A stretch of 64,000 bases of DNA. It comes from Citrobacter sp. RHB25-C09 (GTDB lineage: Bacteria; Pseudomonadota; Gammaproteobacteria; Enterobacterales; Enterobacteriaceae). Below, piece after piece: positions 43,570-53,054 of the stretch; positions within the stretch are counted from its first letter, which is position 1, and each line of letters begins with the position of its first letter. The DNA is taken from NCBI RefSeq assembly GCF_013836145.1, contig NZ_CP057483.1:1426001-1490000 (forward strand), in the 5' to 3' direction. The position numbers and the translations under genes are program-made. The notes under the pieces were generated by a model that did not search any database, was not told the DNA's origin, and worked only from the letters and a program-made list of their open reading frames with translations.

Positions 43570-43883
43570 AAGATGCTCCTGTTAAGGTTGAGATGTCGGA
43601 TATCGTCTTCCAACAGTGCATACGCCAGTGAGGGTCAGGCAATGGTATAGATTTCAGCTGGGCATAATGACCCAGTAGAGAATCTTGGTTAAATTCACAA
43701 ACAGAGTGGTTACAGTTAAAAATTGTAGGTTAGATCTCGTTTATCGCTACTTTCTGGCGTTTTTTGGCTTAATTCCAGGATTAATCCGTGCAAAATGTAA
43801 GAGCCCGTTTACACTTTCTGACTGACGATATAGATTGGAGGGATTGCATTCATCACTATAAGTATGGCAAGACTGGAATAATC
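43570..43883. promoter_or_regulatory. ybgS-aroG divergent control region (314 bases)
   Basis: The gap holds the ybgS promoter on the left and the aroG promoter with its TyrR box on the right. Nothing else specific is seen. An in-frame ATG extension of aroG from 43788 is rejected because it would run through the TyrR operator. Confidence 0.75.
43796..43813. promoter_or_regulatory. TyrR box upstream of aroG
   Basis: TGTAAG-AGCCCG-TTTACA against consensus TGTAAA-N6-TTTACA, a single strong-type TyrR box. TTTACA also serves as a likely -35 with TATAGAT about 15-16 bases on, so TyrR-phenylalanine binding would block the promoter as in E. coli. Confidence 0.8.
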
Positions 43884-44936
43884 ATGAATTATCAGAACGA
43901 CGATTTACGTATTAAAGAGATCAACGAGTTATTACCCCCTGTTGCACTGTTGGAAAAATTCCCCGCTACAGAAAATGCCGCCAATACGGTTGCCCATGCG
44001 CGTAAAGCCATACATAAAATATTGAAAGGTAATGACGATCGTTTGCTGGTCGTCATTGGCCCATGCTCAATTCATGACCCGATTGCTGCAAAAGAATATG
44101 CTGGCCGCCTGCTGACGCTGCGTGAAGAGCTGAAGGGCGAACTGGAAATTGTGATGCGCGTATATTTTGAAAAACCGCGTACCACCGTGGGCTGGAAAGG
44201 GTTGATCAACGATCCGCATATGGACAACAGCTTCCAGATCAACGACGGCCTGCGCATTGCGCGTAAATTGCTGCTGGAGATCAACGACGGCGGCCTGCCG
44301 ACCGCCGGTGAATTCCTCGATATGATTACTCCGCAATATCTGGCGGATCTCATGAGCTGGGGCGCAATCGGCGCGCGTACTACTGAGTCGCAGGTCCACC
44401 GTGAACTTGCGTCAGGTCTTTCCTGCCCGGTGGGTTTCAAAAACGGCACTGATGGCACCATTAAAGTGGCGATTGACGCCATCAATGCAGCCGGTGCGCC
44501 GCACTGCTTCCTGTCGGTGACCAAGTGGGGCCATTCGGCAATTGTAAACACCAGTGGCAACGGTGACTGCCATATCATTCTGCGCGGCGGCAAAGAGCCG
44601 AACTACAGTGCAGCACACGTTGCCGCGGTGAAAGAAGGTCTGGCAAAAGCCGGTCTGCCAGCGCAAATCATGATTGATTTCAGCCACGCCAACTCATCCA
44701 AGCAGTTTAAAAAGCAGATGGAAGTCGGCGCTGATGTTTGCCAGCAAATTGCAGGCGGCGAGAAGGCGATTATGGGCGTGATGATCGAAAGTCATCTGGT
44801 TGAAGGTAATCAAAACCCGGACAGCGGCGAACCGCTGGTTTACGGAAAAAGTATTACCGATGCCTGCATTAACTGGGAAGATACTGACGCCATACTGCGT
44901 CAGCTTGCCGGCGCGGTGAAAGCCCGTCGCGGTTAA
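43884..44936 (+). CDS. aroG: DAHP synthase, phenylalanine-inhibited
   Basis: AroG joins phosphoenolpyruvate and erythrose 4-phosphate, the first step of aromatic synthesis. The 350-residue protein begins MNYQNDDLRIKEINELLPPV, with GPCSIHDPIAAKEYA (about 59-73) and the metal-site CSHANS-type block MIDFSHANSSKQFKK. The sequence is the AroG rather than AroF/AroH type by its N-terminus and the TyrR box. An AroG-type terminator follows. Confidence 0.97.
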   Translation: MNYQNDDLRIKEINELLPPVALLEKFPATENAANTVAHARKAIHKILKGNDDRLLVVIGPCSIHDPIAAKEYAGRLLTLREELKGELEIVMRVYFEKPRTTVGWKGLINDPHMDNSFQINDGLRIARKLLLEINDGGLPTAGEFLDMITPQYLADLMSWGAIGARTTESQVHRELASGLSCPVGFKNGTDGTIKVAIDAINAAGAPHCFLSVTKWGHSAIVNTSGNGDCHIILRGGKEPNYSAAHVAAVKEGLAKAGLPAQIMIDFSHANSSKQFKKQMEVGADVCQQIAGGEKAIMGVMIESHLVEGNQNPDSGEPLVYGKSITDACINWEDTDAILRQLAGAVKARRG

Positions 44937-44947
44937 GTTCAGGGAGT

Positions 44948-44978
44948 AAAAAAGCCGACTCACTGAGTCGGCTTTTTA
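44948..44978 (+). terminator. Intrinsic terminator of aroG
   Basis: AAAAAGCCGACTCA / TGAGTCGGCTTTTT, a near-perfect 14-base palindrome with U-run. Confidence 0.92.
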
Positions 44979-44980
44979 TT

Positions 44981-45062
44981 TGCCGGATGGCGGCGCAAGC
45001 GCCTTATCCGGCCTACAGAAGACAACTGTCCGTAGGCCTGATAAGCGCAGCGCCATCAGGCA
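44981..45062. repeat. REP/BIME element between aroG and gpmA
   Basis: GCCGGATGGCGGCGCAAGCG...ATCCGGCCTAC faces GTAGGCCTGATAAGCG...GCCATCAGGCA. It lies between convergent aroG and gpmA. Confidence 0.88.
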
Positions 45063-45074
45063 CCACAGGAAGGC

Positions 45075-45827
45075 TTACTTCGCTTTACCCTGGTTGGCGA
45101 CGGCCGCAGCTTTTGCCGCGATCTCATCAGCATTGCCCAGATAGTAGCGTTTCAACGGCTTGAAGTTCTCGTCGAACTCATACACCAGCGGCACGCCGGT
45201 CGGGATGTTCAGTTCAAGAATTTCGTCTTCGCTCATGTTATCCAGATATTTCACCAGCGCACGCAGCGAGTTACCGTGAGCGGCGATGATCACGCGCTCA
45301 CCGCTTTTAATACGCGGCAGAATAGTTTCGTTCCAGTAAGGGATAACGCGATCGATGGTTAGCGCCAGGCTCTCGGTCAGCGGCAGCTCTTTATCGGTCA
45401 GCTTCGCATAACGCGGATCGTGACCCGGATAGCGCTCGTCGTCTTTGGTCAGCTCCGGTGGAGTGACCGCGAAGCCGCGACGCCACTGTTTAACCTGCTC
45501 GTCGCCATACTTCTCGGCGGTTTCTGCTTTGTTCAGACCCTGCAAGGCACCGTAGTGGCGCTCGTTCAGTTTCCAGGATTTCTCAACCGGCAGCCACGCC
45601 TGATCCAGTTCGTCCAGCACGTTCCAGAGCGTATGGATGGCACGTTTCAGCACAGAGGTATAAGCAAAATCGAAGCTATAGCCTTCTGCTTTCAGCAGCT
45701 TACCCGCCGCTTTTGCTTCGCCAACGCCTTTCTCTGACAGGTCTACGTCATACCAACCGGTGAAACGGTTTTCATTGTTCCACTGGCTTTCGCCGTGGCG
45801 TACCAGAACCAGCTTAGTTACAGCCAT
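45075..45827 (-). CDS. gpmA: 2,3-bisphosphoglycerate-dependent phosphoglycerate mutase
   Basis: GpmA interconverts 3- and 2-phosphoglycerate in glycolysis. The 250-residue protein starts MAVTKLVLVRHGESQWNNEN; His11 in the RHGES motif is the phosphorylated residue and His184 lies in AAHGNSLRAL. The start at 45827 has GAGGA upstream and matches E. coli. A Fur box lies about 30 bases upstream. Confidence 0.97.
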   Translation of the reverse strand: MAVTKLVLVRHGESQWNNENRFTGWYDVDLSEKGVGEAKAAGKLLKAEGYSFDFAYTSVLKRAIHTLWNVLDELDQAWLPVEKSWKLNERHYGALQGLNKAETAEKYGDEQVKQWRRGFAVTPPELTKDDERYPGHDPRYAKLTDKELPLTESLALTIDRVIPYWNETILPRIKSGERVIIAAHGNSLRALVKYLDNMSEDEILELNIPTGVPLVYEFDENFKPLKRYYLGNADEIAAKAAAVANQGKAK

Positions 45828-45853
45828 ATCCTCACTCCTCAAACTTCATTTAA

Positions 45854-45872
45854 TGATAATAATTCTCATTAT
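45854..45872. promoter_or_regulatory. Fur box upstream of gpmA
   Basis: TGATAATAATTCTCATTAT is a good match to the 19-base Fur consensus (repeats of NAT-type triplets), located about 27-45 bases before the gpmA start. Fur repression of gpmA is known in E. coli. Confidence 0.75.
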
Positions 45873-46048
45873 ATTGCCGTGACGTCTCAGTGGCAACGCT
45901 TAGGCATAACCATAGCGAAAATCGTGGCACAGTGTAAGGTTCTTGTGAATCATGAGTTGCAATATTGTCTTCGATTGCGGGTGTTTTGAGCAAGAAGAGA
46001 AGGGGATGCCCGATGCGCATTCGTCATCGGGCACATGACAGACGCCGA

Positions 46049-47089
46049 TCAGGCCGGAATAAAGCGATACTCCGTCAGGCTGGAATACTCTTCGCCAGGG
46101 CGCAGGACGCAGTCAGGCTGCGGCCATTCCGGGTGGTTAGGGCTGTCGGGCAGGAATTCACTCTCCAGCGCCAGTCCCTGATAATCACTGTAGGCTTGTG
46201 GTCCGCGTGAGGACGTCCCCGCCAGATAATTGCCGGAATAGAATTGCAGCGCTGGGGCAGAGGTGTAAACCTCCATTTCGAGCTTCTCGTCGGCTGACCA
46301 CAGGCGCGCGACAGGCGTTTTGGCGTCGCCTTTGGCCTGCAACAGGAAGGCATGATCGTAACCTTTCACCTTGCGCTGGTCGTCATCAGCAAGAAACTCG
46401 CTGGCGATCGCTTTCGTACTGCGGAAATCAAACGAGGTTCCGGCGACAGATTTCAGGTCGTCACGCGGGATCCCACCTTCATCAACGGGCAGATATTCTT
46501 CTGCCAGAATTTGCAGTTTATGGTTACGCACATCGGTCTGATCGCCATCCAGGTTAAAATAGACGTGGTTGGTCAGATTCACCGGACACGGCTTGTCTAC
46601 CGTTGCGCGATAGGTGATGGAGATACGATTGTCATCGGTCAGACGGTACTGCGCCGTCGCGCCGAGGTGGCCCGGAAAGCCCTGATCGCCATCGTCAGAA
46701 GTCAGCGCGAACAGCACCTGACGCTCGTTCTGGTTGACGATCTGCCAGCGACGTTTGTCAAAACCTTCCGGGCCGCCATGGAGCTGATTAACGCCCTGGC
46801 TTGGCAGAAGGGTGACGGTTTCTTCGTTGAAGGTATAGCGGCTGTCAGCTATACGGTTGGCATAACGGCCAATTGATGCGCCAAGAAACGCAGCCTGATC
46901 CTGATAATGCTCCGGGCTGGCGCAGCCCAGCAAAGCTTCACGCACGCTACCGTCGGAAAGCGGAATTCTTGCGGATAACAATGTAGCACCCCAGTCCATC
47001 AGCGTGACCACCATCCCCGCGCTATTGCGCAGGGTTAACAGGCGGTAGGGCTGACCATCGGGTGCCAGTGCGGGTGTTTCGTTCAGCAC
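46049..47089 (-). CDS. galM: Galactose mutarotase (aldose 1-epimerase)
   Basis: GalM converts beta-D-galactose to the alpha anomer used by GalK. The 346-residue protein starts with GTG at 47089 (MLNETPALAPDGQPYRLLTL), giving the E. coli length; a longer ATG frame from 47116 would run deep into galK. Catalytic His lies in NLTNHVYFNLDG (about 176) and Glu in LALESEFLPDSP (about 309). It overlaps galK by 7 bp and is the last gene of galETKM. Confidence 0.95.
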   Translation of the reverse strand: MLNETPALAPDGQPYRLLTLRNSAGMVVTLMDWGATLLSARIPLSDGSVREALLGCASPEHYQDQAAFLGASIGRYANRIADSRYTFNEETVTLLPSQGVNQLHGGPEGFDKRRWQIVNQNERQVLFALTSDDGDQGFPGHLGATAQYRLTDDNRISITYRATVDKPCPVNLTNHVYFNLDGDQTDVRNHKLQILAEEYLPVDEGGIPRDDLKSVAGTSFDFRSTKAIASEFLADDDQRKVKGYDHAFLLQAKGDAKTPVARLWSADEKLEMEVYTSAPALQFYSGNYLAGTSSRGPQAYSDYQGLALESEFLPDSPNHPEWPQPDCVLRPGEEYSSLTEYRFIPA

Positions 47090-48231
47090 TGTCCTGCTCC
47101 TTGTGATGGTTTGCAAACATAGAAGGTTTCTTTAATGCCGGTTTTGGCTTCGTACTGTTGGGCAACGGCCTGTTGTACTGCCGGAACCAGCGCTTCCGGA
47201 ATGAGCGCGACGATGCAGCCGCCAAAGCCGCCGCCGGTCATGCGTACACCGCCTTTCTCGCCAATGGTCGCTTTGACAATCTCTACCAGCGTATCAATCT
47301 GCGGTACGGTAATTTCGAAGTCATCGCGCATGGAAGCGTGAGATTCCGCCATCAGCTCGCCCATGCGCTTAAGGTCGCCCTTTTCCAGTGCGCTGGCGGC
47401 TTCAACGGTACGGGCGTTTTCCGTCAGAACGTGACGAACGCGTTTTGCTACCACCGGATCCAGTTCACTGGCGACGGCGTTAAACTCTGCCAGAGTCACG
47501 TCGCGTAGGGCTGGCTGTTGGAAGAAGCGCGCCCCCGTTTCACACTGCTCGCGACGGGTATTGTATTCACTGCCAACCAGCGTGCGCTTAAAGTTACTGT
47601 TGATGATCACCACCGCCACGCCTTTCGGCATCGATACCGCTTTGGTACCCAGCGTGCGACAGTCGATAAGTAGGGCATGGTCCGCCTTGCCCAGCGCGGA
47701 AATCAACTGATCCATAATCCCACAGTTACAGCCGACGAACTGGTTTTCCGCTTCCTGACCGTTAAGCGCAATCTGCGCGCCGTCCAGCGGCAGATGATAA
47801 AGCTGCTGGAACACCGTTCCGACGGCCACTTCCAGTGACGCGGAAGAGCTTAAGCCCGCTCCCTGCGGAACGTTGCCGCTGATCACCAGATCCGCACCGC
47901 CAAAATGGTTGTAGCGCTGTTGCAGATGTTTCACCACACCGCGCACGTAGTTTGACCACTGCTGGCTGTCATGGGTCACAATTGGCGCATCCAGCGAGAA
48001 CTCATCAATCTGATTATCATAATCAGCGGCAATCACGCGAACCTTACGATCGTCACGGGTGGCGCAACTGATTACCGTCTGATAGTCGATTGCGCAGGGC
48101 AATACAAAGCCGTCGTTATAATCCGTGTGTTCACCTATGAGGTTCACGCGGCCCGGCGCCTGAATCGTATGGGTGGCAGGGTAGCCAAATTTTTCAGCAA
48201 ACAGAGATTGTGTTTTTTCTTTCAGACTCAT
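47083..48231 (-). CDS. galK: Galactokinase
   Basis: GalK phosphorylates alpha-D-galactose. The 382-residue GHMP kinase shows the galactokinase signature GRVNLIGEHTDYNDGFVLPC (about 28-47), the ATP loop GAGLSSSASLEVA (about 125-137) and GGVRMTGGGFGGCIVALIP. It starts 2 bp after galT. Confidence 0.98.
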   Translation of the reverse strand: MSLKEKTQSLFAEKFGYPATHTIQAPGRVNLIGEHTDYNDGFVLPCAIDYQTVISCATRDDRKVRVIAADYDNQIDEFSLDAPIVTHDSQQWSNYVRGVVKHLQQRYNHFGGADLVISGNVPQGAGLSSSASLEVAVGTVFQQLYHLPLDGAQIALNGQEAENQFVGCNCGIMDQLISALGKADHALLIDCRTLGTKAVSMPKGVAVVIINSNFKRTLVGSEYNTRREQCETGARFFQQPALRDVTLAEFNAVASELDPVVAKRVRHVLTENARTVEAASALEKGDLKRMGELMAESHASMRDDFEITVPQIDTLVEIVKATIGEKGGVRMTGGGFGGCIVALIPEALVPAVQQAVAQQYEAKTGIKETFYVCKPSQGAGQC

Positions 48232-48233
48232 TT

Positions 48234-49280
48234 TTATACTCCGGATTCGCGGAAATGAATGTCGCTGACCGCGCGCAGACGTTCTGCCGCCTGTTCTGCG
48301 GTGAGGTCGCGCTGGGTTTCTGCCAGCATTTCGTAACCGACCATAAATTTACGCACGGTTGCGGAACGCAGCAGCGGCGGATAAAAGTGCGCGTGGAGCT
48401 GCCAGTGTGCGTTCTCTTCACCGTTGAACGGTGCGCCATGCCAGCCCATCGAATAGGGGAAGGAACACTGGAATAAATTATCGTAACGGCTGGTCAGTTT
48501 TTTCAACGCCAGCGCCAGATCGGCACGCTGCGCGTCGTTTAAATCAGTCATGCGTAACACATGTGCTTTCGGCAACAGTAGGGTTTCGAACGGCCAGGCG
48601 GCCCAGTAAGGCACGACGGCCAGCCAGTGTTCGGTTTCGACGACGGTACGGCTGCCGTCAGCCAGTTCACGCTTAACGTAATCCACCAGCATCGGCGAGC
48701 CCTGTTCCGCCAGATACGCTTTTTGCAGACGATCTTCGCGTTCCGCTTCGTTAGGCAGGAAGCTGTTGGCCCAAATCTGGCCGTGGGGATGGGGGTTGGA
48801 GCAGCCCATCGCTGCGCCTTTATTCTCAAAAACCTGCACCCAGGGGTAGGTTTTACCGAGATCGGCGGTTTGTTCCTGCCAGGTTTTGACAATTTGAGTC
48901 AGCGCGGGAATGCTGAGTTCTGGCAGGGTTTTACTGTGATCGGGCGAAAAGCAAATCACGCGACTGGTGCCGCGCGCACTCTGGCTGCGCATTAGCGGAT
49001 CGTGACTGTCTGGCGCATCCGGCGTATCGGTCATCAACGCAGCAAAGTCGTTGGTAAAGACATACGTTCCGGTGTAATTCGGGTTTTTATCGCCCGTTAC
49101 CCGTGTGTTGCCCGCACACAGGAAGCAGTGCGGATCGTGAGCCGGTAACACTTCTTGTGAGGGCGTTTCCTGTGCGCCCTGCCAGGGGCGCTTAGCACGA
49201 TGCGGAGAAACCAGAATCCACTGTCCGGTAAGCGGATTAAAGCGACGATGCGGATGATCAACAGGGTTAAACTGGGTCAT
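48234..49280 (-). CDS. galT: Galactose-1-phosphate uridylyltransferase
   Basis: GalT exchanges UMP between UDP-glucose and galactose 1-phosphate. The 348-residue protein starts MTQFNPVDHPHRRFNPLTGQ. The nucleophilic His is in NPHPHGQIWANSFLP (the HPH motif, about 164-166), and zinc ligands include CFLCAG (about 52-55). It follows galE by 9 bp, with AGGAACCCC before the ATG. Confidence 0.98.
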   Translation of the reverse strand: MTQFNPVDHPHRRFNPLTGQWILVSPHRAKRPWQGAQETPSQEVLPAHDPHCFLCAGNTRVTGDKNPNYTGTYVFTNDFAALMTDTPDAPDSHDPLMRSQSARGTSRVICFSPDHSKTLPELSIPALTQIVKTWQEQTADLGKTYPWVQVFENKGAAMGCSNPHPHGQIWANSFLPNEAEREDRLQKAYLAEQGSPMLVDYVKRELADGSRTVVETEHWLAVVPYWAAWPFETLLLPKAHVLRMTDLNDAQRADLALALKKLTSRYDNLFQCSFPYSMGWHGAPFNGEENAHWQLHAHFYPPLLRSATVRKFMVGYEMLAETQRDLTAEQAAERLRAVSDIHFRESGV

Positions 49281-49289
49281 AGGGGTTCC

Positions 49290-50306
49290 TTAATCCGCAT
49301 AGCCCTGTGGATGGCGAGACTGCCAGTGCCAGGTATCTTGTGCCATTTCATCTAATGTGCGAGTCACGCGCCAGTTGAGTTCGCGATCGGCCTTGCTAGC
49401 ATCCGCCCAGTAGGCGGGGAGGTCGCCTTCACGACGCGGTGCGAAGTGGTAGTTAACCGGTTTACCGCAGGCTTTGCTGAACGCATTGACCACATCCAGC
49501 ACGCTGCTCCCGATCCCCGCGCCAAGGTTATAGATATGCACGCCTTGTTTACCCGCAAGCTTTTCCATTGCGGCGACGTGACCATCGGCCAGATCCATCA
49601 CGTGGATGTAATCGCGCACGCCGGTACCATCTTCAGTCGGATAATCGTTGCCAAAGATGGCAAGGGAGTCACGACGCCCCACGGCAACCTGTGCGATGTA
49701 AGGCATCAGGTTATTGGGGATGCCCTGAGGATCTTCGCCCATATCCCCTGACGGATGCGCGCCGACCGGGTTGAAATAACGCAGCAGCGCAATGCTCCAT
49801 TCCGGCTGCGCTTTTTGCAGGTCGGTAAGGATCTGCTCGACCATCAGTTTACTTTTGCCATACGGACTTTGCGGGGTTCCGGTAGGGAAACTTTCCACAT
49901 AAGGGATTTTTGGCTGGTCACCATAGACGGTAGCAGAGGAACTGAATATGAAGTTTTTCACATTTGCGGCGCGCATAGCGCTGATCAGGCGCAGCGTACC
50001 ATTAACGTTATTGTCATAGTATTCCAGCGGTTTTGCGACGGATTCACCCACGGCTTTCAGTCCGGCGAAATGAATCACGGTATCGATCGCGTGATCGTGA
50101 AGAATTTCGGTCACTAGCGCTTCGTTGCGAATATCACCTTCCACAAAGGTCGGATGCTTGCCGCTCAGGCGTTCGATAACAGGGAGTACGCTGCGTTTAC
50201 TGTTGCAGAGGTTATCCAGGATGATGACATCATGACCGTTTTTAAGTAACTGCACACAAGTATGGCTTCCTATGTAACCGCTACCACCGGTGACCAGAAC
50301 TCTCAT
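49290..50306 (-). CDS. galE: UDP-glucose 4-epimerase
   Basis: GalE interconverts UDP-galactose and UDP-glucose with bound NAD. The 338-residue protein starts MRVLVTGGSGYIGSHTCVQL (Rossmann GxxGxxG), with catalytic Ser124 in IFSSSATVYG and Tyr149/Lys153 in SPYGKSKLM. The start at 50306 has GGAGCG upstream. The internal gal operator lies within its first 35 bases. First gene of galETKM. Confidence 0.98.
   Translation of the reverse strand: MRVLVTGGSGYIGSHTCVQLLKNGHDVIILDNLCNSKRSVLPVIERLSGKHPTFVEGDIRNEALVTEILHDHAIDTVIHFAGLKAVGESVAKPLEYYDNNVNGTLRLISAMRAANVKNFIFSSSATVYGDQPKIPYVESFPTGTPQSPYGKSKLMVEQILTDLQKAQPEWSIALLRYFNPVGAHPSGDMGEDPQGIPNNLMPYIAQVAVGRRDSLAIFGNDYPTEDGTGVRDYIHVMDLADGHVAAMEKLAGKQGVHIYNLGAGIGSSVLDVVNAFSKACGKPVNYHFAPRREGDLPAYWADASKADRELNWRVTRTLDEMAQDTWHWQSRHPQGYAD
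50272..50287 (-). promoter_or_regulatory. Internal gal operator (OI) inside galE
   Basis: On the minus strand GTGGTAGCGGTTACAT, identical to the E. coli internal GalR/GalS operator, located about 20-35 bases into galE. Confidence 0.85.
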
Positions 50307-50360
50307 AATTCGCTCCATTAGGCATATGGTATGTAATAACCATAGCATAACAAAGATGCG

Positions 50361-50384
50361 AAAAGTGTGACATGGAATAAAATA
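50361..50384 (-). promoter_or_regulatory. CRP site and gal promoters
   Basis: AAAAGTGTGACATGGAATAAAA (plus-strand view) holds the TGTGA half of the gal CRP site. Downstream, towards galE, the minus-strand TATGCTA and TATGGTT motifs (50331-50347) correspond to the overlapping P2 and P1 -10 elements of E. coli gal. Confidence 0.7.
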
Positions 50385-50400
50385 GTGGAATCGTTTACAC
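50385..50400 (-). promoter_or_regulatory. External gal operator (OE)
   Basis: On the minus strand GTGTAAACGATTCCAC, the exact E. coli OE sequence for GalR/GalS. With OI it permits the DNA-loop repression known for gal. Centre-to-centre spacing is 113 bases. Confidence 0.88.
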
Positions 50401-50510
50401 GGCAGCATAAGCCCGTTTTATCAATAATAATTCGATGATAAATCACAGACTTCTAAAAGGAATTCCGCCTTTATCCGAAAAAAGGGCGCTTACGCGCCCA
50501 CGGATGAAAA

Positions 50511-51983
50511 TTAACACAATTTGCTTTGTTGATAGATATACGTTTCGCCTTGCGGTACGAATTCCAGACGATGGGTAATACAAGCGGGGGCATCTTCGGC
50601 GTGATGTGAAACAAACAGCAACTGCGTGTCGCCTTCGCTAATTAATACATCAACAAAGCGGCGAATCAACTGGCGGTTCAGGGGATCCAGTCCCTGCAAG
50701 GGTTCGTCAAGAATCAATAAGGTCGGGTGTTTTACCAGCGAGCGAACAATCAGCGCCAGCCGCTGTTGCCCCCACGAGAGACTGTGAAAGGCGGCGTCGG
50801 CGGTGCGTTTATCGATACCGAGTATCTCCAGCCACTGCTGGGCGAGCTTTTGCTGTCTGTCTGAAACGGCCTGGTAAATGCCAATCGAGTCGAAATAGCC
50901 TGAAAGAATCACATTCCGTACCGTTGTGCTGACCCGGTAATCCAGATGCAGACTGCTGCTGACGTAGCCGATATGCTTTTTAATATCCCAGATGGTTTCG
51001 CCACTGCCGCGTCGACGACCAAACAGCGTCAGGTCGTTGCTGTACCCCTGCGGATGATCGCCGGTTATCAGACTCAACAGCGTCGATTTCCCTGCGCCGT
51101 TTGGGCCGACAATCTGCCAGTGCTCGCCCGGATTTACCCGCCAGCTCAGGCGATCGAGAATAGGGCGGTCGCTATAGGAAACGACCCCATCGTTGAGGAC
51201 AATCCGCGGTTCGTCTGCGGGTAAACTGTGACCAGCGGCGGGTTCATCGGGTTCGGGTAATGCAACCCCTGCAAGTCGCTCGCTGTGGGCAAGTTGCGCG
51301 ATCAGCGCCTGTTGCAGCAGGTCTGCTTTGGCTCCGGTTTCGGTTAACGTACAGTCGACCAGTACCCCGGCATACTGAACGAAGTCAGGGATCTCATCAA
51401 AACGGTTGAGCACCAGCGCCAGGGTGATCCCGGACTGATGCAGGGCGTGAAGCAGCGTGGCCAGTTGTTGGCGGGACGCGACATCCAGACCGTCAAACGG
51501 TTCATCAAGGATCAGCAGCTCAGGCGCGGACATCAGCGCCTGGCAGAGTAGCGTTTTACGTGTCTCGCCAGTCGAGAGATATTTAAAGCGACGATCAAGA
51601 AGATGCGTAATGCCGAACTGCTGCGCCAGCTGCTGACAGCGGGCCGGATCTTTCACCTCATCCTGGATGATTTCTGCCGTGGTACGCCCGGTATCCTCTT
51701 CGCCAGGGCTGAGCATATCGGTGTTATTCCGTTGCCATTCATCGCTGACCAGTTTTTGCAGTTGCTCAAAGGAGAGTCGGGTGATGCGCGTAAAATGGCA
51801 TTGACGTTCACCTTTGAGCAGGGAAAGCTCACCCGCCAGTGCGCGAGCCAGCGCTGACTTCCCGCTTCCATTCGCGCCAACATACGCCCAGCTCTCGCCT
51901 GCGTTTAAAGAAACGGAATCCAGTTGAAGCGTTTTCGTATCGCTAAGACGAAACGTGCCTTGCGAAATATGCAACGATGACAT
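50511..51983 (-). CDS. modF: ModF, tandem ABC ATPase
   Basis: A 490-residue protein with two ABC ATPase domains and no membrane segment. Walker A motifs are GANGSGKSALA (about 38) and GPNGAGKSTLL (about 293); signatures are LSTGETRK and LSWGQQRL. It lies beside the mod regulator and is molybdate-associated in E. coli, but its transport or other role is unclear (PhrA family). The start at 51983 follows homology; upstream in-frame ATGs lie in less conserved sequence. Confidence 0.94.
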   Translation of the reverse strand: MSSLHISQGTFRLSDTKTLQLDSVSLNAGESWAYVGANGSGKSALARALAGELSLLKGERQCHFTRITRLSFEQLQKLVSDEWQRNNTDMLSPGEEDTGRTTAEIIQDEVKDPARCQQLAQQFGITHLLDRRFKYLSTGETRKTLLCQALMSAPELLILDEPFDGLDVASRQQLATLLHALHQSGITLALVLNRFDEIPDFVQYAGVLVDCTLTETGAKADLLQQALIAQLAHSERLAGVALPEPDEPAAGHSLPADEPRIVLNDGVVSYSDRPILDRLSWRVNPGEHWQIVGPNGAGKSTLLSLITGDHPQGYSNDLTLFGRRRGSGETIWDIKKHIGYVSSSLHLDYRVSTTVRNVILSGYFDSIGIYQAVSDRQQKLAQQWLEILGIDKRTADAAFHSLSWGQQRLALIVRSLVKHPTLLILDEPLQGLDPLNRQLIRRFVDVLISEGDTQLLFVSHHAEDAPACITHRLEFVPQGETYIYQQSKLC

Positions 51984-52055
51984 TTTATATCCCATTTTTT
52001 GCAGCGATGAATAACAGGGATACGTGTTCTGATGGGGAATGTCAATCAGCATTCA

Positions 52056-52130
52056 CGCCGGATGGCGGCTTCATCTTATCCGGCCTACAAAACCGAGCCG
52101 TCGGCCTGATAAGCGCAGCGCCATCAGGCA
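52056..52130. repeat. REP/BIME element between modF and modE
   Basis: GCCGGATGGCGGC...TATCCGGCCTAC faces GTCGGCCTGATAAGCG...GCCATCAGGCA. It separates two co-directional genes. Confidence 0.85.
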
Positions 52131-52137
52131 ACCGATC

Positions 52138-52926
52138 TCAGCACAGCGTCGCAATAATCACCTTATCGGCAGCAAAATACGCTGTGACGTTCGCCCCTTC
52201 GGTAAGCGTCGCGGCATCCGCCACCGGAACCGTCGCGCACAGCGTCTGGCCGTCCGGCAGCGTCATCAACACTTCGCACTGTTCTGCGCCGCGCTCAATA
52301 TGGCTGATCTGACCTTTAAGCTGATTGTCTGCGGCTACAGCAGGAGCGTCATTCTCTGTGATGCTCACCCACGGCGCCTTAAGCAAAACGAGAACTTCTT
52401 TCCCTTCTTCCAGGCCAAGGCGCTGGCCACTCTGGGCGGTAATCGCCACTTTCAGTCGCGTTTCACCATCCGCCAGCAGAACGTCAACGTGCTGCTGTAC
52501 CTGGTCGTGGTCACGCGCGGTGATGGTGCCAAGCCATTGGTTACGCGCGCTGGTTTGCAATGAAAAACGAGAAATTGCCGCAAGCAGGCTGTTGAGCGGC
52601 AGTGCGTCGTCGTCACTTAACACATCGAACGCTTTTTGCTGAATTTGAGCGAGTAAATCGTAAAGCTGAATCAGTCGCTGGCCGTAGCGGGTTAACACCG
52701 CGCCGCCGCCGCCTTTACCGCCTGTTGCGCGTTCAACCAGTGTCTGCTCGCTGAGGAGATTCATTTCGTTGATTGCATCCCAGGCGCTTTTATAGCTAAT
52801 ACCGGCGTCTTTCGCGCCCTGACTAATCGAGCCGGAAAGCGCAATGTGTTTGAGCAAGGAGATGCGGCGAGGGTCAGCAAACAGTTTTTGCTGTAGTTTC
52901 AGGGTGAGAAGGATTTCGGCTTGCAT
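52138..52926 (-). CDS. modE: ModE, molybdate-responsive transcription regulator
   Basis: ModE binds molybdate and represses modABC while activating molybdoenzyme genes. The 262-residue protein starts MQAEILLTLKLQQKLFADPR. A winged helix (about 20-100) with GSISQGAKDAGISYKSAWDA is followed by two Mop-type molybdate-binding repeats (SARNQWLGTITA at about 125 and the second domain from about 200, with QLKGQISHIERG). It is divergent from acrZ-modABC. Confidence 0.96.
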   Translation of the reverse strand: MQAEILLTLKLQQKLFADPRRISLLKHIALSGSISQGAKDAGISYKSAWDAINEMNLLSEQTLVERATGGKGGGGAVLTRYGQRLIQLYDLLAQIQQKAFDVLSDDDALPLNSLLAAISRFSLQTSARNQWLGTITARDHDQVQQHVDVLLADGETRLKVAITAQSGQRLGLEEGKEVLVLLKAPWVSITENDAPAVAADNQLKGQISHIERGAEQCEVLMTLPDGQTLCATVPVADAATLTEGANVTAYFAADKVIIATLC

Positions 52927-53054
52927 AACAAGATCCTGGCAAAAGGGGTATTGTGACGGAAAACTGCCTGCACGCATAGACGACCGCACAAAAGGGCAGT
53001 GCTTTTCCTGATGATGCGGTTAGAATAGGCATAGAACTGAATCTGGAGATGACC

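Noticed and set aside
43788..43883. A 32-codon N-terminal extension of aroG
   Set aside because: It would run through the TyrR box and promoter, and known AroG starts at 43884.
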